64,000 nt of DNA from Pelagibius sp. Alg239-R121 (GCF_947331435.1 NZ_CAMZOF010000009.1:124001-188000); one strand, 5' to 3'; shown: positions 33,077-41,721, counted from the stretch's first letter. Numbers and translations: made by a program. Notes: generated from the letters alone by a model not told the origin.

Positions 33077-33609
33077 ATGGCTTTCGCGCTGATCGTCGGT
33101 GGCGGTGGCGAATCCCACGCGGTGCCGCTGACCTTCAGTTTCAAGGGGATGTTTGACGCGACCGTCTCGGGTCTTGGACCCAATCCCTTTAATCTGACGA
33201 CCGGCGATATGGTTGCCGTCACGGGAAGTTTCGACGGCTCCCTTTAGACCGGCAGCACGGATTCCATCGCCCTCGCGGCGCCCGGCAACAGCTTCTCATG
33301 GGAGTTGGGCAGCACGACCCTCACCGAGGCGGACTCCTTGATCGCCGAAGCCACGTTGAATGCCGGTGCTCTGACCAACTTTGCTCACATATTCCTTGGC
33401 TCTCCGGGCGGTCCGGCATTCGGCGGCCTTGACTTATCTATTGCACAATCGGGACCCTCGTCGTACCGCGTGTCGGGCGGCTTCGACCCGGATAGCTTTA
33501 GCGTTACGGGGCCTGCGGCGGCGGTTCCGGAGCCGGCGATGGCGGCGTGGGCTTGCTCGGGTTGGCCTTCGGCAGACGGCGCAAGCGGCGGGAAAGATCG
33601 GCAGTCTGA
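33077..33609 (+). pseudogene. Decayed PEP-CTERM secreted protein gene
   Basis: Reading from the ATG at 33077 gives a secreted-protein start (MAFALIVGGGGESHAVPLTF) and then a beta-rich body. An in-frame TAG interrupts it near 33245. The same frame continues through LGSTTLTEADSLIAEATLNAG to FSVTGPAAAVPEPAMAA. There the VPEP sorting motif is followed, only after a shift of one frame, by the expected hydrophobic and Arg-rich tail (GLLGLAFGRRRKRRERS) ending at 33609. One nonsense codon and one frameshift make a functional product unlikely. PEP-CTERM proteins need an exosortase, which is not in this window. Confidence 0.75.
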
Positions 33610-33712
33610 CTCAATACCAAACGGAAGATCTCATCACGAAACGGCGGCCTTCAAGGGTCGCTGTTTTCTTGTTGGGTATGTGGTGTCGGTGTGTACCGGC
33701 AAACCGGTTCTA

Positions 33713-34744
33713 TCAGTTCCGCTCATTCCACAGATGTGCATAGGCAAAGAGGGCCGGTGCGCCGCCGGTGTGGATGAAGACGAGGTCTTCGCCCTTCCGC
33801 CAACGGCCCTCACGGATCAGCGCGATCAGGCCGGCAAGGCCTTTGGCGGAGTAGACGGGGTCGAGCGCCAGGGCCTCGTGGCGCCCGGCGAGTTTCATGG
33901 CTTCGAGGGTTGCCGCGTGCGGCACACCGTAAGCCGGGCCCGCGTGTCCGGCGACGACCTCAACGTCTTCGGCTGAGAAGGAGACGCCGAGGAGGTTTGC
34001 GGCTTCCTGCGCGTAAGTCATGACATCGGCCTCGACCCGATCGGGCTCGGCATCGATATCGATGCCGACGACCCGGGTTCGGGGCAGACACTGCGCGGCA
34101 CCCACGACCAGACCCGCCTGGGTGCCAGCACTGCCGCTGCAATGGACGATGGCGGCCGGGAAAAAACCCAGGTCTTGGGACTGTTGGGCGACTTCCAGGG
34201 CGGCGGAGCTGTAACCGACCGCACCCAGGCCGCTGGATACGCCGTAGGGCACGAAGAAGGGCTTATGCCCCTCGGCTTTCAGATGCTCGACGATCCGAAG
34301 GATCGCCGCATTGCGGTCGCCGGTCCAGGGCACGTCATGAAGGGTCGCGCCATAGAGTTTGTTGAGAAGGGCGTTGCCGGAGGTCTCATAGGCGGGCGAG
34401 GGCGGGGTGAGTCGGCCGTGATAGACCGCCAGATGGCAGGCGAGGCCAAGTTTCGCCGCGGCGGCCGCGACCTGCCGCTGGCTGTTCGACTGCACAACCC
34501 CGCCGGAGACCAGGGTATCGCAGTCGGTTGCGATCGCTTCCTGCAGGACGTAATCCAGCTTGCGCAGCTTGTTGCCGCCGAAGCCCAGGCCGGTCAGGTC
34601 TTCGCGCTTGATCCAGATAGTGGGGCCGCCGAGATACCCGGACAGTCCGTCCAAGCGCTCCAGCGGCGTAGGAAGATCGCAAAGACCGAGCCTCGGGAAG
34701 CGGGCGAGGCGGGTCGAGAAGGTAGTCAGCGAATCTGAGGTCAT
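33713..34744 (-). CDS. D-cysteine desulfhydrase / ACC deaminase family PLP enzyme
   Basis: The 343-residue fold-type II PLP enzyme has LPTPLERLDGLSGYLGGPTIWIKREDLTGLGFGGNKLRKLDYVLQEA, with the PLP Lys in GGNKLRK, and SGGVVQSNSQRQVAAAAAKLGL. The late block IVHCSGSAGTQAGLVVG holds the phosphate. The family includes D-cysteine desulfhydrase, ACC deaminase and L-cysteate sulfo-lyase; sequence alone does not separate them for me, although the NSQRQVA motif differs from ACC deaminases. It is a lone gene. Confidence 0.85.
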   Translation of the reverse strand: MTSDSLTTFSTRLARFPRLGLCDLPTPLERLDGLSGYLGGPTIWIKREDLTGLGFGGNKLRKLDYVLQEAIATDCDTLVSGGVVQSNSQRQVAAAAAKLGLACHLAVYHGRLTPPSPAYETSGNALLNKLYGATLHDVPWTGDRNAAILRIVEHLKAEGHKPFFVPYGVSSGLGAVGYSSAALEVAQQSQDLGFFPAAIVHCSGSAGTQAGLVVGAAQCLPRTRVVGIDIDAEPDRVEADVMTYAQEAANLLGVSFSAEDVEVVAGHAGPAYGVPHAATLEAMKLAGRHEALALDPVYSAKGLAGLIALIREGRWRKGEDLVFIHTGGAPALFAYAHLWNERN

Positions 34745-34918
34745 TTGCGCAGATTAACCTGCAGGGTCAAGCCTCGAAAGCGATCGATCATGGCGGCGTT
34801 GTTGCAGGTCGGAGGGCAGCGGGCGTCCGGGGATTATTTTGGCCATTCCCCGGGCGTCCCGGACGGCCTTGAAGCCAGGATTGAGCAGCTTGCCGACCAT
34901 CTTTCCGGCATCAGGGCA

Positions 34919-35494
34919 TTAGTGACTTTCTGCCTGTGCCTGCTGTTTGCACCAGAGGCAGCAGACGAACATCAAGGCGAGATAGAGACCGTGTTCGCGC
35001 AATTCGGCCCGGTCACCGGCAACGACGTCGAAGGCGCTGAAGCCGATCAGGGTCAGGCCGGTCAGGACGTAACCCCAGTACATCAAGGACTGGGTCAGAG
35101 CCGCGTTTGGTCGTGTCAATATAGCGGCCAGTGCCGCAATCAGGGGCAGGGCGACGAGGAACTCCCACAGCCCGGTGAAGGCGAGCAGGCCGTCGATTGC
35201 ACCGGGGGCCAGATCCAGCCGGTCGAAGTACTCACCGAACTGCTCCGACCGGTCTTTCCCATACCAATTTATCCATCCGATGTCGGATCGGTTCAGAAAC
35301 TTATCCAGTCCGTTCATGAACCAGAAAACCGCCCAGTATCCGATCGCAACGCTATTCAAGGCGATTTGAGCAGCAACGGGATTTCCGATTGCGATCTTGT
35401 GGTGCGGTCGTTGAAGCTGACCGCGTAGACATGTCTGGGGGATTGCTGATGACGATGGCTCAGCGGGGCTTGATCCTATAGAAACTGCATTCAT
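34919..35494 (-). CDS. Hypothetical four-helix membrane protein (DoxX-like)
   Basis: From the ATG at 35494 (MNAVSIGSSPAEPSS) the protein has 191 residues. Hydrophobic segments are IALNSVAIGYWAVFWFMNG, a central one around FTGLWEFLVALPLIAALAA, then WGYVLTGLTLIGFSAFDVVAG, and a last at LYLALMFVCCLWC. The FWFMNGLDKF segment resembles the first helix of DoxX-like proteins. No family can be named with confidence. It lies divergent from the PepSY two-component operon, with 240 bp between start codons. A longer frame to 35569 exists but overlaps nothing useful. Confidence 0.6.
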   Translation of the reverse strand: MNAVSIGSSPAEPSSSAIPQTCLRGQLQRPHHKIAIGNPVAAQIALNSVAIGYWAVFWFMNGLDKFLNRSDIGWINWYGKDRSEQFGEYFDRLDLAPGAIDGLLAFTGLWEFLVALPLIAALAAILTRPNAALTQSLMYWGYVLTGLTLIGFSAFDVVAGDRAELREHGLYLALMFVCCLWCKQQAQAESH

Positions 35495-35675
35495 TCTTTG
35501 CTCCTGGAGTACGGTCGCGCGCTGGCGACTGCATCTTTGTGCAGGCGTGATTCCCATTTGCCTTGCCACAGTGATAGAACTGGAAAAGACCGCATGATCA
35601 CTCAGCGCCCGACGACTATGCCGGCTGTTTCCACGAATGAGGATGGCCGGTGAACGAGAGAGATACAGAACCTCA

Positions 35676-35714
35676 CTGAAATCACGCTGAAGCGCGTGTT
35701 CAGCTTGGTTTCAG
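35676..35714 (+). promoter_or_regulatory. Symmetric array of four CTGAA/TTCAG half-sites upstream of the PepSY-TCS operon
   Basis: CTGAA occurs at 35676 and 35687, and TTCAG at 35699 and 35710. Within each pair the period is exactly 11 bp, one DNA turn, as for OmpR-family direct repeats. The two pairs face each other across 7 bp, so the whole is two-fold symmetric. The array ends 22 bp before the start codon of the PepSY gene, whose operon encodes an OmpR-type regulator. This strongly suggests autoregulation, which is inferred rather than shown. Confidence 0.6.
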
Positions 35715-35736
35715 CTTCATGGTTCATAGGTAGGCG

Positions 35737-36411
35737 ATGAACGCGACGAGCAGACAACGAGCACTTGCGTCGGCATTGGCCCTATTTCTGGCAAACTCTG
35801 CCCAAGCCGCAGATCAGGATCTTGCTCGAAAGGCGCGCGAACAGGGCGTGACCGCGCCTTTCAGCAAGATTCTATCGGCTGCACGGTCGGCCGTCGCCGA
35901 ACAGGCGATTATGCTCGACGCTGTGCTGCGTCATGGCCGCGACCGTCTGCTGGTTGATGTTTATTTTCGTGAAGACGATGGACGTGTCGTAGCCGTGACA
36001 ATTGACGGCAAAAGCGTCGACGTGGTGAACGTTTCAGGCCGCAACGATTCTGGAGGCGACAGCAATGACCGGGCCGGAGACGGCGAACCTCCTGCTGCCG
36101 GTAATCCCCAAGGAGAGAGCGCCAATGGCGATTCTGTGACTGGCGGTGCCACTGATGGGGGAAGCGATTCTTCGGGCGGTGATGGCTCAGGAGGCGCTGG
36201 TTCTGATGGTGGCTCGAGTGGCGGCAGTTCAGGGGGCGGTTCGGGCGGTGGCGGCTCTGGTGGAGGTGGATCAGGCGGTGGAAGCCAGGGAGGTGGCGGG
36301 CACGGCGGTGGTGGTCAAGGCGGCGGTCACGGTGGCGGAGGTCATGGCGGTGGCCACGGGGGTGGCGGTTCAGGTGGCGGCGGTTCGGGCGGTGGGGGCG
36401 CCGGCAAATGA
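35737..36411 (+). CDS. Secreted PepSY-like protein with Gly/His-rich tail
   Basis: The 224-residue protein has a signal peptide (about residues 1-24, ending NSAQA before ADQD), a PepSY-like domain about residues 40-100 (PFSKILSAARSAVAEQAIMLDAVLRHGRDRLLVDVYFREDDGRVVAVTIDGKSVDVV), an acidic linker and a C-terminal low-complexity tail of about 85 residues, nearly all Gly and Ser with six His, mostly as HGGG units. PepSY domains often occur beside two-component systems and may modulate the sensor. The tail could bind metal, which is a guess. Its stop overlaps the response regulator start by 4 bp (ATGA). Confidence 0.8.
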   Translation: MNATSRQRALASALALFLANSAQAADQDLARKAREQGVTAPFSKILSAARSAVAEQAIMLDAVLRHGRDRLLVDVYFREDDGRVVAVTIDGKSVDVVNVSGRNDSGGDSNDRAGDGEPPAAGNPQGESANGDSVTGGATDGGSDSSGGDGSGGAGSDGGSSGGSSGGGSGGGGSGGGGSGGGSQGGGGHGGGGQGGGHGGGGHGGGHGGGGSGGGGSGGGGAGK

Positions 36412-37082
36412 AGATATTGGTTGTTGAAGACGAAGTGGCGCTCTCCTGTCAGATACAGGCCGAGCTGTTCAGGGAGAGCTTCACGGTCGATCTGGCTGAC
36501 AACGGCGAGGACGGCTGTTTCCTCGGCAGTACCGAACGCTACGACGCGATTGTCTTGGATCTCGGGTTGCCCATTAAAGACGGAGTTACGATCCTTAGGG
36601 AATGGCGGTCCGAGGGTGTCATAACGCCTGTTTTGATTTTGACAGCGCGCGGCGCCTGGCAAGATCGTGTCGAGGGCCTTAATTCAGGGGGCGACGACTA
36701 CTTGGCCAAACCATTTCAGATGGAGGAACTGGTTGCGCGGCTGCGCGCGCTTATCCGCCGTTCCGCCGGTATCGCCACCGCGGAGTTACAGTTTGGACCT
36801 GTGTCATTGAATACGGAGTCCGGTCGCGTTTATCACCAAAATCGTTCAATTGAACTGACCGGCAACGAACTAAAACTTTTGATCGCTATGATGTTGAGGC
36901 CCAATAAGGTGCACAGCAAATCAGAATTGGCTGAGAAAATTTACGGCTATAACGAGGAACGGGATTCAAACACAGTTGAGGTTTATATTGCGCGACTGCG
37001 CCAAAAGATAGACCGGGTTTTTATCCGTACCATTCGCGGGCGAGGCTACACGATCGGCAGTGCTGAATGCCCAGATCTCTGA
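36408..37082 (+). CDS. OmpR/PhoP-family response regulator
   Basis: The 224-residue regulator has a receiver domain with acidic pocket Glu8-Asp9, phosphorylation site Asp51 (AIVLDLGLPIKDG) and Lys near 101 (DDYLAKPF). A winged helix follows from about residue 130 (NELKLLIAMMLRPNKVHSKSELAEKIYG, then NTVEVYIARLRQKID). It overlaps the PepSY gene upstream and the kinase downstream, so all three are one operon. Its own promoter carries a matching four-half-site array. Confidence 0.95.
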   Translation: MKILVVEDEVALSCQIQAELFRESFTVDLADNGEDGCFLGSTERYDAIVLDLGLPIKDGVTILREWRSEGVITPVLILTARGAWQDRVEGLNSGGDDYLAKPFQMEELVARLRALIRRSAGIATAELQFGPVSLNTESGRVYHQNRSIELTGNELKLLIAMMLRPNKVHSKSELAEKIYGYNEERDSNTVEVYIARLRQKIDRVFIRTIRGRGYTIGSAECPDL

Positions 37083-38386
37083 CTGCGCGTGTCATTGTCG
37101 CCAGCCTTGTTTGGATCGTGGTGGCATTGGGAGCCGGCGGTTGGGTGATCAAAGAGGTCTTTCACACATCGATCGTTCGCCAATTCGATGTTCGCCTCGA
37201 GGCCCAGCTCGAGTTACTGACCGCCAGCATAGCTAAATCCGGCGAAGATCCGGCTGATCGAATGAGTAACCCCGACTTCGAACGGGTGTATTCCGGCGCC
37301 TACTGGCAGGCAGAAAGCGGTGAGGGCAGACTCTACCGATCCCGCTCTCTCTGGGACGCATCCTTACCGGTAACGCTCACTGACGCTGATCGCGGCACGG
37401 ACAGAGCTGAAGGACCGGACGGGAAGAAAATCCGTCTTTTGACAAGAATGCTGAGCACTCCGGATCAACAGCTCTGGGTGCTGGCGGTCGGAGAAAACGA
37501 AGACGCTCTGCAGGAGGAATTTGCCCAGTTCCAGCGGACCCTTCTGATCGCGGCCGCAGTACTAGGTGTTGCTCTTCTCGCCGCCGCGTTTCTGCTCTTG
37601 CGGACTGCGCTGTTGCCGTTGAAGGAACTGCGGCGTGCTGTTGTCGACCGCCACTCAGGTCACCAAGGAGAGATCACCGGAGTATTCTCCGTGGAAGTGG
37701 CGCCACTGGTCGAGGATCTCAATTCCTTGTTGGAGCGGAACGAACGTTTGCGTGAGAAAGGCAGAGTACAGGCGGCCAATCTGGCACACGCCCTCAAAAC
37801 TCCGGCGGCCGTTTTGCATAATGAAATACAGAAAGTGCGTCGTGGCGAGGCCCTGAACACGGTCCTTGCCGAGGAGGCTATTGAAAATGTTTCAGCTGCT
37901 GCCGACCGTCACCTTAGTCTTGCAGCTGCTGCGCCGGAGGATATGGCATTCCCGGTCAAAACCGATATCGTTCCTGTCGCCGGTGAAGTTGTTCGCGCGA
38001 TCGGCCGGCTGTTTCCCGACGTGGCCTTCGATATACAGGCCGACGATGGCTTAATCCTGGACATGAGTAAGTCAGACCAATTCGAGCTGTTAGGAAATCT
38101 CGTGGAGAACGCCGCGAAATGGGCGAAGAGCCGGGTTGTCCTTCGCTTATCAACTGTCGGCGATTGCGGCGTCATCGTTGTAGAGGATGATGGGGCTGGC
38201 GTACCCGAGGCAAGCAGGTCGCGCATTTTAGAACAGGGTGTGCGGCTGGACGAGTCACGTAAGGGATCAGGACTGGGGCTCACTATCGTCAGTGACATTC
38301 TCGAGCGGCATAGGAGCCGATTGGATCTCGGGACTTCGGAATTGGGGGGCTTGCTGGTCGAAATCGAAATCCCCAACGAACTCTAA
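37067..38386 (+). CDS. Membrane sensor histidine kinase (PhoQ/QseC-like)
   Basis: The 439-residue kinase has two membrane segments (about 8-30 and 157-178) framing a periplasmic domain of about 125 residues. A HAMP-like linker follows (LLPLKELRRAVVDRHSG), then the H box with His241 (NLAHALKTPAAVLHNE), the N box (LLGNLVENAAKWAKSRV) and G boxes (EDDGAGVPE, GSGLGLTIVSDIL). The HALKTPxxVL H box is typical of PhoQ-type kinases. It is the last gene of the PepSY-regulator-kinase operon and overlaps the regulator by 16 bp. Confidence 0.95.
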   Translation: MPRSLTARVIVASLVWIVVALGAGGWVIKEVFHTSIVRQFDVRLEAQLELLTASIAKSGEDPADRMSNPDFERVYSGAYWQAESGEGRLYRSRSLWDASLPVTLTDADRGTDRAEGPDGKKIRLLTRMLSTPDQQLWVLAVGENEDALQEEFAQFQRTLLIAAAVLGVALLAAAFLLLRTALLPLKELRRAVVDRHSGHQGEITGVFSVEVAPLVEDLNSLLERNERLREKGRVQAANLAHALKTPAAVLHNEIQKVRRGEALNTVLAEEAIENVSAAADRHLSLAAAAPEDMAFPVKTDIVPVAGEVVRAIGRLFPDVAFDIQADDGLILDMSKSDQFELLGNLVENAAKWAKSRVVLRLSTVGDCGVIVVEDDGAGVPEASRSRILEQGVRLDESRKGSGLGLTIVSDILERHRSRLDLGTSELGGLLVEIEIPNEL

Positions 38387-38544
38387 GACGTCCGATCCAA
38401 TTCCCGGAAGAATGCTGTTTGCCACTTCTGGTTTGTGAGGCCGTGGTCTATATTCTTTTTAAAATTGTATTGGTGAGGGTGGACCGGAAGATTGGATGCG
38501 TCCGCAGCAGACCGCCAGGAACCGATTCACTAAATTGGGAAGGA

Positions 38545-39018
38545 ATGGATTTGGCAGATCGTCCAGCGATGATTGGAAGTGTAGAGGAATTCGCACGACC
38601 TGTTGGGCAAGGGGAACCGAAAGTCTTGGCGGCCGCTTTGGGCAACATGCTCGGCCTTGAGCGATTGGGCGTGAACCATGAAACCTTGCCGCCTGGCGGC
38701 CGGAGTTCGGTCCCCCATGCCCATAGCCACGAGGAGGAATTCGTATATGTCGTCAGCGGCTGCCCCGATCTATGGATTGACGGGGATCTCCATCCCCTGC
38801 AGCCCGGGGACGCTGCTGCCTTTCCGGCTGGTACGGGCATTGCGCACAGTGTCATCAATAATTCCAAGGAAGAGGTGCGGATCCTCATCGTCGGAGAAAA
38901 CCATTCCGCTGACAGGGTGGTCTATCCGGTGAATCCGGAGACCCCGCACAGCCGTCCCTGGCGGGATGCGCCATCACGTCCGCTTGGTACGCATGACGGG
39001 ACCGCGGCGCCGGACTAG
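38545..39018 (+). CDS. Cupin-domain protein
   Basis: From the ATG at 38545 (preceded by GGGAAGGA) the protein has 157 residues. One cupin barrel is seen, with motif 1 in VPHAHSHEEEFVYVVSGCPDLWIDG (metal ligands His, His, Glu) and motif 2 in LQPGDAAAFPAGTGIAHSVINNSKEEVRILIVGE. The tail VNPETPHSRPWRD is common in a group of cupins annotated as sugar-binding or dioxygenase-like. A metal-dependent enzyme or ligand binder is likely; the substrate is unknown. Confidence 0.85.
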   Translation: MDLADRPAMIGSVEEFARPVGQGEPKVLAAALGNMLGLERLGVNHETLPPGGRSSVPHAHSHEEEFVYVVSGCPDLWIDGDLHPLQPGDAAAFPAGTGIAHSVINNSKEEVRILIVGENHSADRVVYPVNPETPHSRPWRDAPSRPLGTHDGTAAPD

Positions 39019-39037
39019 GCGTTCGTGGTTTGATTCG

Positions 39038-39934
39038 TTAACTCGCCTGGTCCTCTGACGCCACCTGGCGCCGTCGGTAGCGTCGCAAGCCGTAAATCGA
39101 ATGGGCCAGCAAGGTGGTCACGACCACGGCCCCGCCGATCAGGCTCATAAGGCCGGGTTCCTCGTTAATCACCAGCCAGACCCAAAGTGGACCCAGCACC
39201 GTCTCGATCAGCAGCAGCAGGCTGACCTCAGGGGCCGGCAGATAACGGGGGCCGATGGTGATAAGCGCAAAGGAGATCGGCGCCACGAGAAATCCCATGG
39301 CGCCTGCCGCAAGTATCTGGTCCTGACTCATGGCCGGAAAGGCGGCGAGGGGAAAGGCGATTACGGCGACCATGGCGCCGCTGACCGCCATGGCAGGTAT
39401 CATGTCGACTTCGCGCGTGGCCCGCACAATTGTGAAGTAGGCGCCCATCAGTGCCGCAACAGCCAGGGCAGCGAGATCACCGATGATGGTGCCCTGGCCC
39501 TCGCTGTCCAGGGTCAGCAAGGCTATACCGGCAAAGGCGGTTACAATCGCGATCCAGGTATGACGGGCAACGGCCTCTTTGAGGAAAATCAGGCTGAATG
39601 CGGCGGCAAAGAAGGGTGCGGCTGAGATGATCACCAGAGTGTTGGCGACAAGCGTGAAGGAAATCGAGATCAGAAACAGGATCGTGCTGCCGGTAAATAC
39701 AACAGCTAAAAGCAGGCCCAAAAGGCCGATCGAGCGAAAAACTTCGAAAACCCGGCCTCGGTAGAGGAATGAAAGGAAAAGGATCAGTCCGAGCGATTGC
39801 AGCGAGCCGCGCCAGACCAGTCCGGTCCAGTGGTCGACATCCATCAGGCGGATAAGAAGGGAATCCGGGGTCAGGATTAGGACGCCAAGCGTGGTGATGA
39901 GCAGCCCTTTGGTGTGATCGGGGAGGGGGTTCAG
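39038..39934 (-). CDS. EamA/DMT-family transporter with an apparent CTG start
   Basis: The first ATG (39844) gives 268 residues and loses the first membrane helix. Upstream in the same frame the sequence continues KGLLITTLGVLILTPDSLLIRL, the normal first helix of this EamA group, but no ATG, GTG or TTG occurs before the preceding stop. A CTG at 39932-39934 has a perfect AGGAG six bases upstream and would give 298 residues and ten helices, the family's usual size. I therefore annotate CTG as the start. The protein is an inner-membrane drug/metabolite exporter of unknown substrate, divergent from rpsD. Confidence 0.8.
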   Translation of the reverse strand: MNPLPDHTKGLLITTLGVLILTPDSLLIRLMDVDHWTGLVWRGSLQSLGLILFLSFLYRGRVFEVFRSIGLLGLLLAVVFTGSTILFLISISFTLVANTLVIISAAPFFAAAFSLIFLKEAVARHTWIAIVTAFAGIALLTLDSEGQGTIIGDLAALAVAALMGAYFTIVRATREVDMIPAMAVSGAMVAVIAFPLAAFPAMSQDQILAAGAMGFLVAPISFALITIGPRYLPAPEVSLLLLIETVLGPLWVWLVINEEPGLMSLIGGAVVVTTLLAHSIYGLRRYRRRQVASEDQAS

Positions 39935-39998
39935 AAGAGGCTCCTGTGGAGGGAAATCGGCCGCTGCCGAGATATTGTTGAAACCTAGGTGAGTCTGT

Positions 39999-40026
39999 TT
40001 GACATTTCCTGCGCGATTCGTATAGT
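39999..40026 (+). promoter_or_regulatory. Sigma-70-type promoter of rpsD
   Basis: TTGACA (39999-40004), a 16-base spacer, and TATAGT (40021-40026). Transcription would begin near 40033 and leave a leader of about 129 bases before the S4 start codon. A structured leader is conceivable, because S4 represses its own mRNA in other bacteria. Confidence 0.7.
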
Positions 40027-40161
40027 CCCGGCTTCAATTCCCGGGAAAGTGGGCCAGAGAGACTGCTCTGTACCCCGTCCAGTGCAGCGTTCATTGAATG
40101 CGCCAGGGCCTACCGGGACAATAGGACCCTTCTAGGGCCGCAAGAAAAAGGACTGTTTAAG

Positions 40162-40776
40162 ATGTCGAAGCGTCTCGCCTCGAAGTACAAGATCGACCGC
40201 CGCCTGGGCGTCAACCTCTGGGGTCGCCCCAAGAGCCCAATCAACAAACGCGAATATGGACCTGGTCAGCACGGTCAGCGCCGCCGGAAACCTTCGGATT
40301 TCGGCACGCAGCTTATGGCCAAGCAGAAGCTGAAGGGCTACTACGGCAACATCGGTGAGAAACAGTTCCGCCGTTACTTCGCCGAAGCTTCGCGCCGCAA
40401 GGGTGATACGGGTGAAAACCTGGTCGGCCTGCTTGAGCGCCGCCTCGATGCCGTGGTCTATCGTTCGAAATTCGTCCCGACCGTCTTTGCTGCGCGCCAA
40501 TTCGTCAATCACGGCCACGTGACGGTGAATGGCAAGAAGGTCAACATCTCGTCTTACATGGTCAAGGTCGGCGATGTTGTACAGGTCAAAGCCAAGAGCC
40601 GGGAATTGCCGTTGGTCCTCGAAGGTGTCGAGTCGGTTGAGCGTGATCTGCCAGACTACATCGAAGTGAACCACAAGGACATGAAGGCGACCTTCATCCG
40701 GGCGCCGAAACTGGCTGATGTGCCTTATCCGGTTCAGATGGAACCGAACCTGGTCATCGAATTCTATTCGCGCTGA
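40162..40776 (+). CDS. rpsD: 30S ribosomal protein S4
   Basis: The 204-residue protein [26 protein letters not shown]... is S4 over its whole length, with the S4 RNA-binding domain at about residues 93-155 ([46 protein letters not shown]). It binds 16S rRNA early in 30S assembly. It is monocistronic here, with a canonical promoter and a strong terminator, rather than in the alpha operon. Confidence 0.98.
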   Translation: MSKRLASKYKIDRRLGVNLWGRPKSPINKREYGPGQHGQRRRKPSDFGTQLMAKQKLKGYYGNIGEKQFRRYFAEASRRKGDTGENLVGLLERRLDAVVYRSKFVPTVFAARQFVNHGHVTVNGKKVNISSYMVKVGDVVQVKAKSRELPLVLEGVESVERDLPDYIEVNHKDMKATFIRAPKLADVPYPVQMEPNLVIEFYSR

Positions 40777-40823
40777 TCCTGCGCGAGAATCTAACGCACG
40801 AATAACGTCTATTCGTCTAGAAG

Positions 40824-40861
40824 GAACCCCGTCGCGGAAAATCGCGGCGGGGTTCTTTTTG
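40824..40861 (+). terminator. Rho-independent terminator of rpsD
   Basis: GAACCCCGTCGCG pairs with CGCGGCGGGGTTC around an AAAAT-containing loop, with one bulge, and is followed by TTTTTG. It lies 48 bp after the rpsD stop. Confidence 0.85.
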
Positions 40862-40887
40862 TATTCACATCGGTTAAGCTTCCAGCC

Positions 40888-41721
40888 ATGAACATAAGTT
40901 GGACAACAAAAAGCCGGGCTCTATCACTCTTCGATGTATTTGGCCGGGGGGCTCTTTACTTCACGCAGAAGTACGTCACTAAGAGGTCCGTCGTCGAGCT
41001 TCCTGCAATTCCACGGCCCTGGAAATTTCATAAGGCGAATATCGCCGAGTTTGGTTCGAAGAACTTGATCGAATTCGGTGCGGGTAAGAACCTGGGACAA
41101 AACCTGTATATTTCGCAGCCGGAATTGCGTCAGCATCTGGTCGATCTAAATCCGATGCTTGATCTTTCGCTCGTCAACCATGTGGTAACGCTACTGGCGG
41201 AGCAGTACGCTTTCGAGGCATTGCCTGCTGTGCAGTCGCTGGGTGACCTGGAAGCGAAATACGCCATCAAATATGATGCACCGGTCGATATGACCTCAAC
41301 GGCCTTTGACGACGATTCCTTTGATATATGTATATCAACTAATACTTTAGAGCATATTCCACTGGTAACGCTTGAAGCTATTTTGCGCGAGCTTAGGCGC
41401 GTTCTGAAATCGGCCGGCATCATTTCGGCGCAGATCGACTACAGCGATCACTACGCCCATACGGACAGATCGATATCGAAAATCAATTATCTGCGTTTTT
41501 CTGAACAGGCTTGGAAGCGGCATAATCATAAGTTTTTCTTTCAGAACCGTCTGCGTCACAGCCATTACCGCAAGGTTTTTCAGGATGCTGGATTCGAAAT
41601 TCTGCGTGAACAGGCGATCAAACCCAGCAAGAGAATACCTGATGATCTGGATCCAGATGTTTTGACGGGAGACGACAGTGACTATTGCCTTGCCGGTCTC
41701 TGGGTACTCAGAAACTGTTGA
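40888..41721 (+). CDS. Class I SAM-dependent methyltransferase
   Basis: The 277-residue protein has the Rossmann methyltransferase features: NLIEFGAGKNLGQNLY (SAM loop, residues about 56-71), and DDSFDICISTNTLEHIPLVTLEAILRELRRVLKSAGIISAQIDY (motifs II and III). The first 40 residues and the C-terminal segment (WKRHNHKFFFQNRLRHSHYRKVF) are distinctive and suggest a sugar or lipid-linked glycan as substrate, which is a guess. It is a lone gene. Several TAT/ATA codons in the centre hint at lower GC than the neighbours. Confidence 0.85.
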   Translation: MNISWTTKSRALSLFDVFGRGALYFTQKYVTKRSVVELPAIPRPWKFHKANIAEFGSKNLIEFGAGKNLGQNLYISQPELRQHLVDLNPMLDLSLVNHVVTLLAEQYAFEALPAVQSLGDLEAKYAIKYDAPVDMTSTAFDDDSFDICISTNTLEHIPLVTLEAILRELRRVLKSAGIISAQIDYSDHYAHTDRSISKINYLRFSEQAWKRHNHKFFFQNRLRHSHYRKVFQDAGFEILREQAIKPSKRIPDDLDPDVLTGDDSDYCLAGLWVLRNC

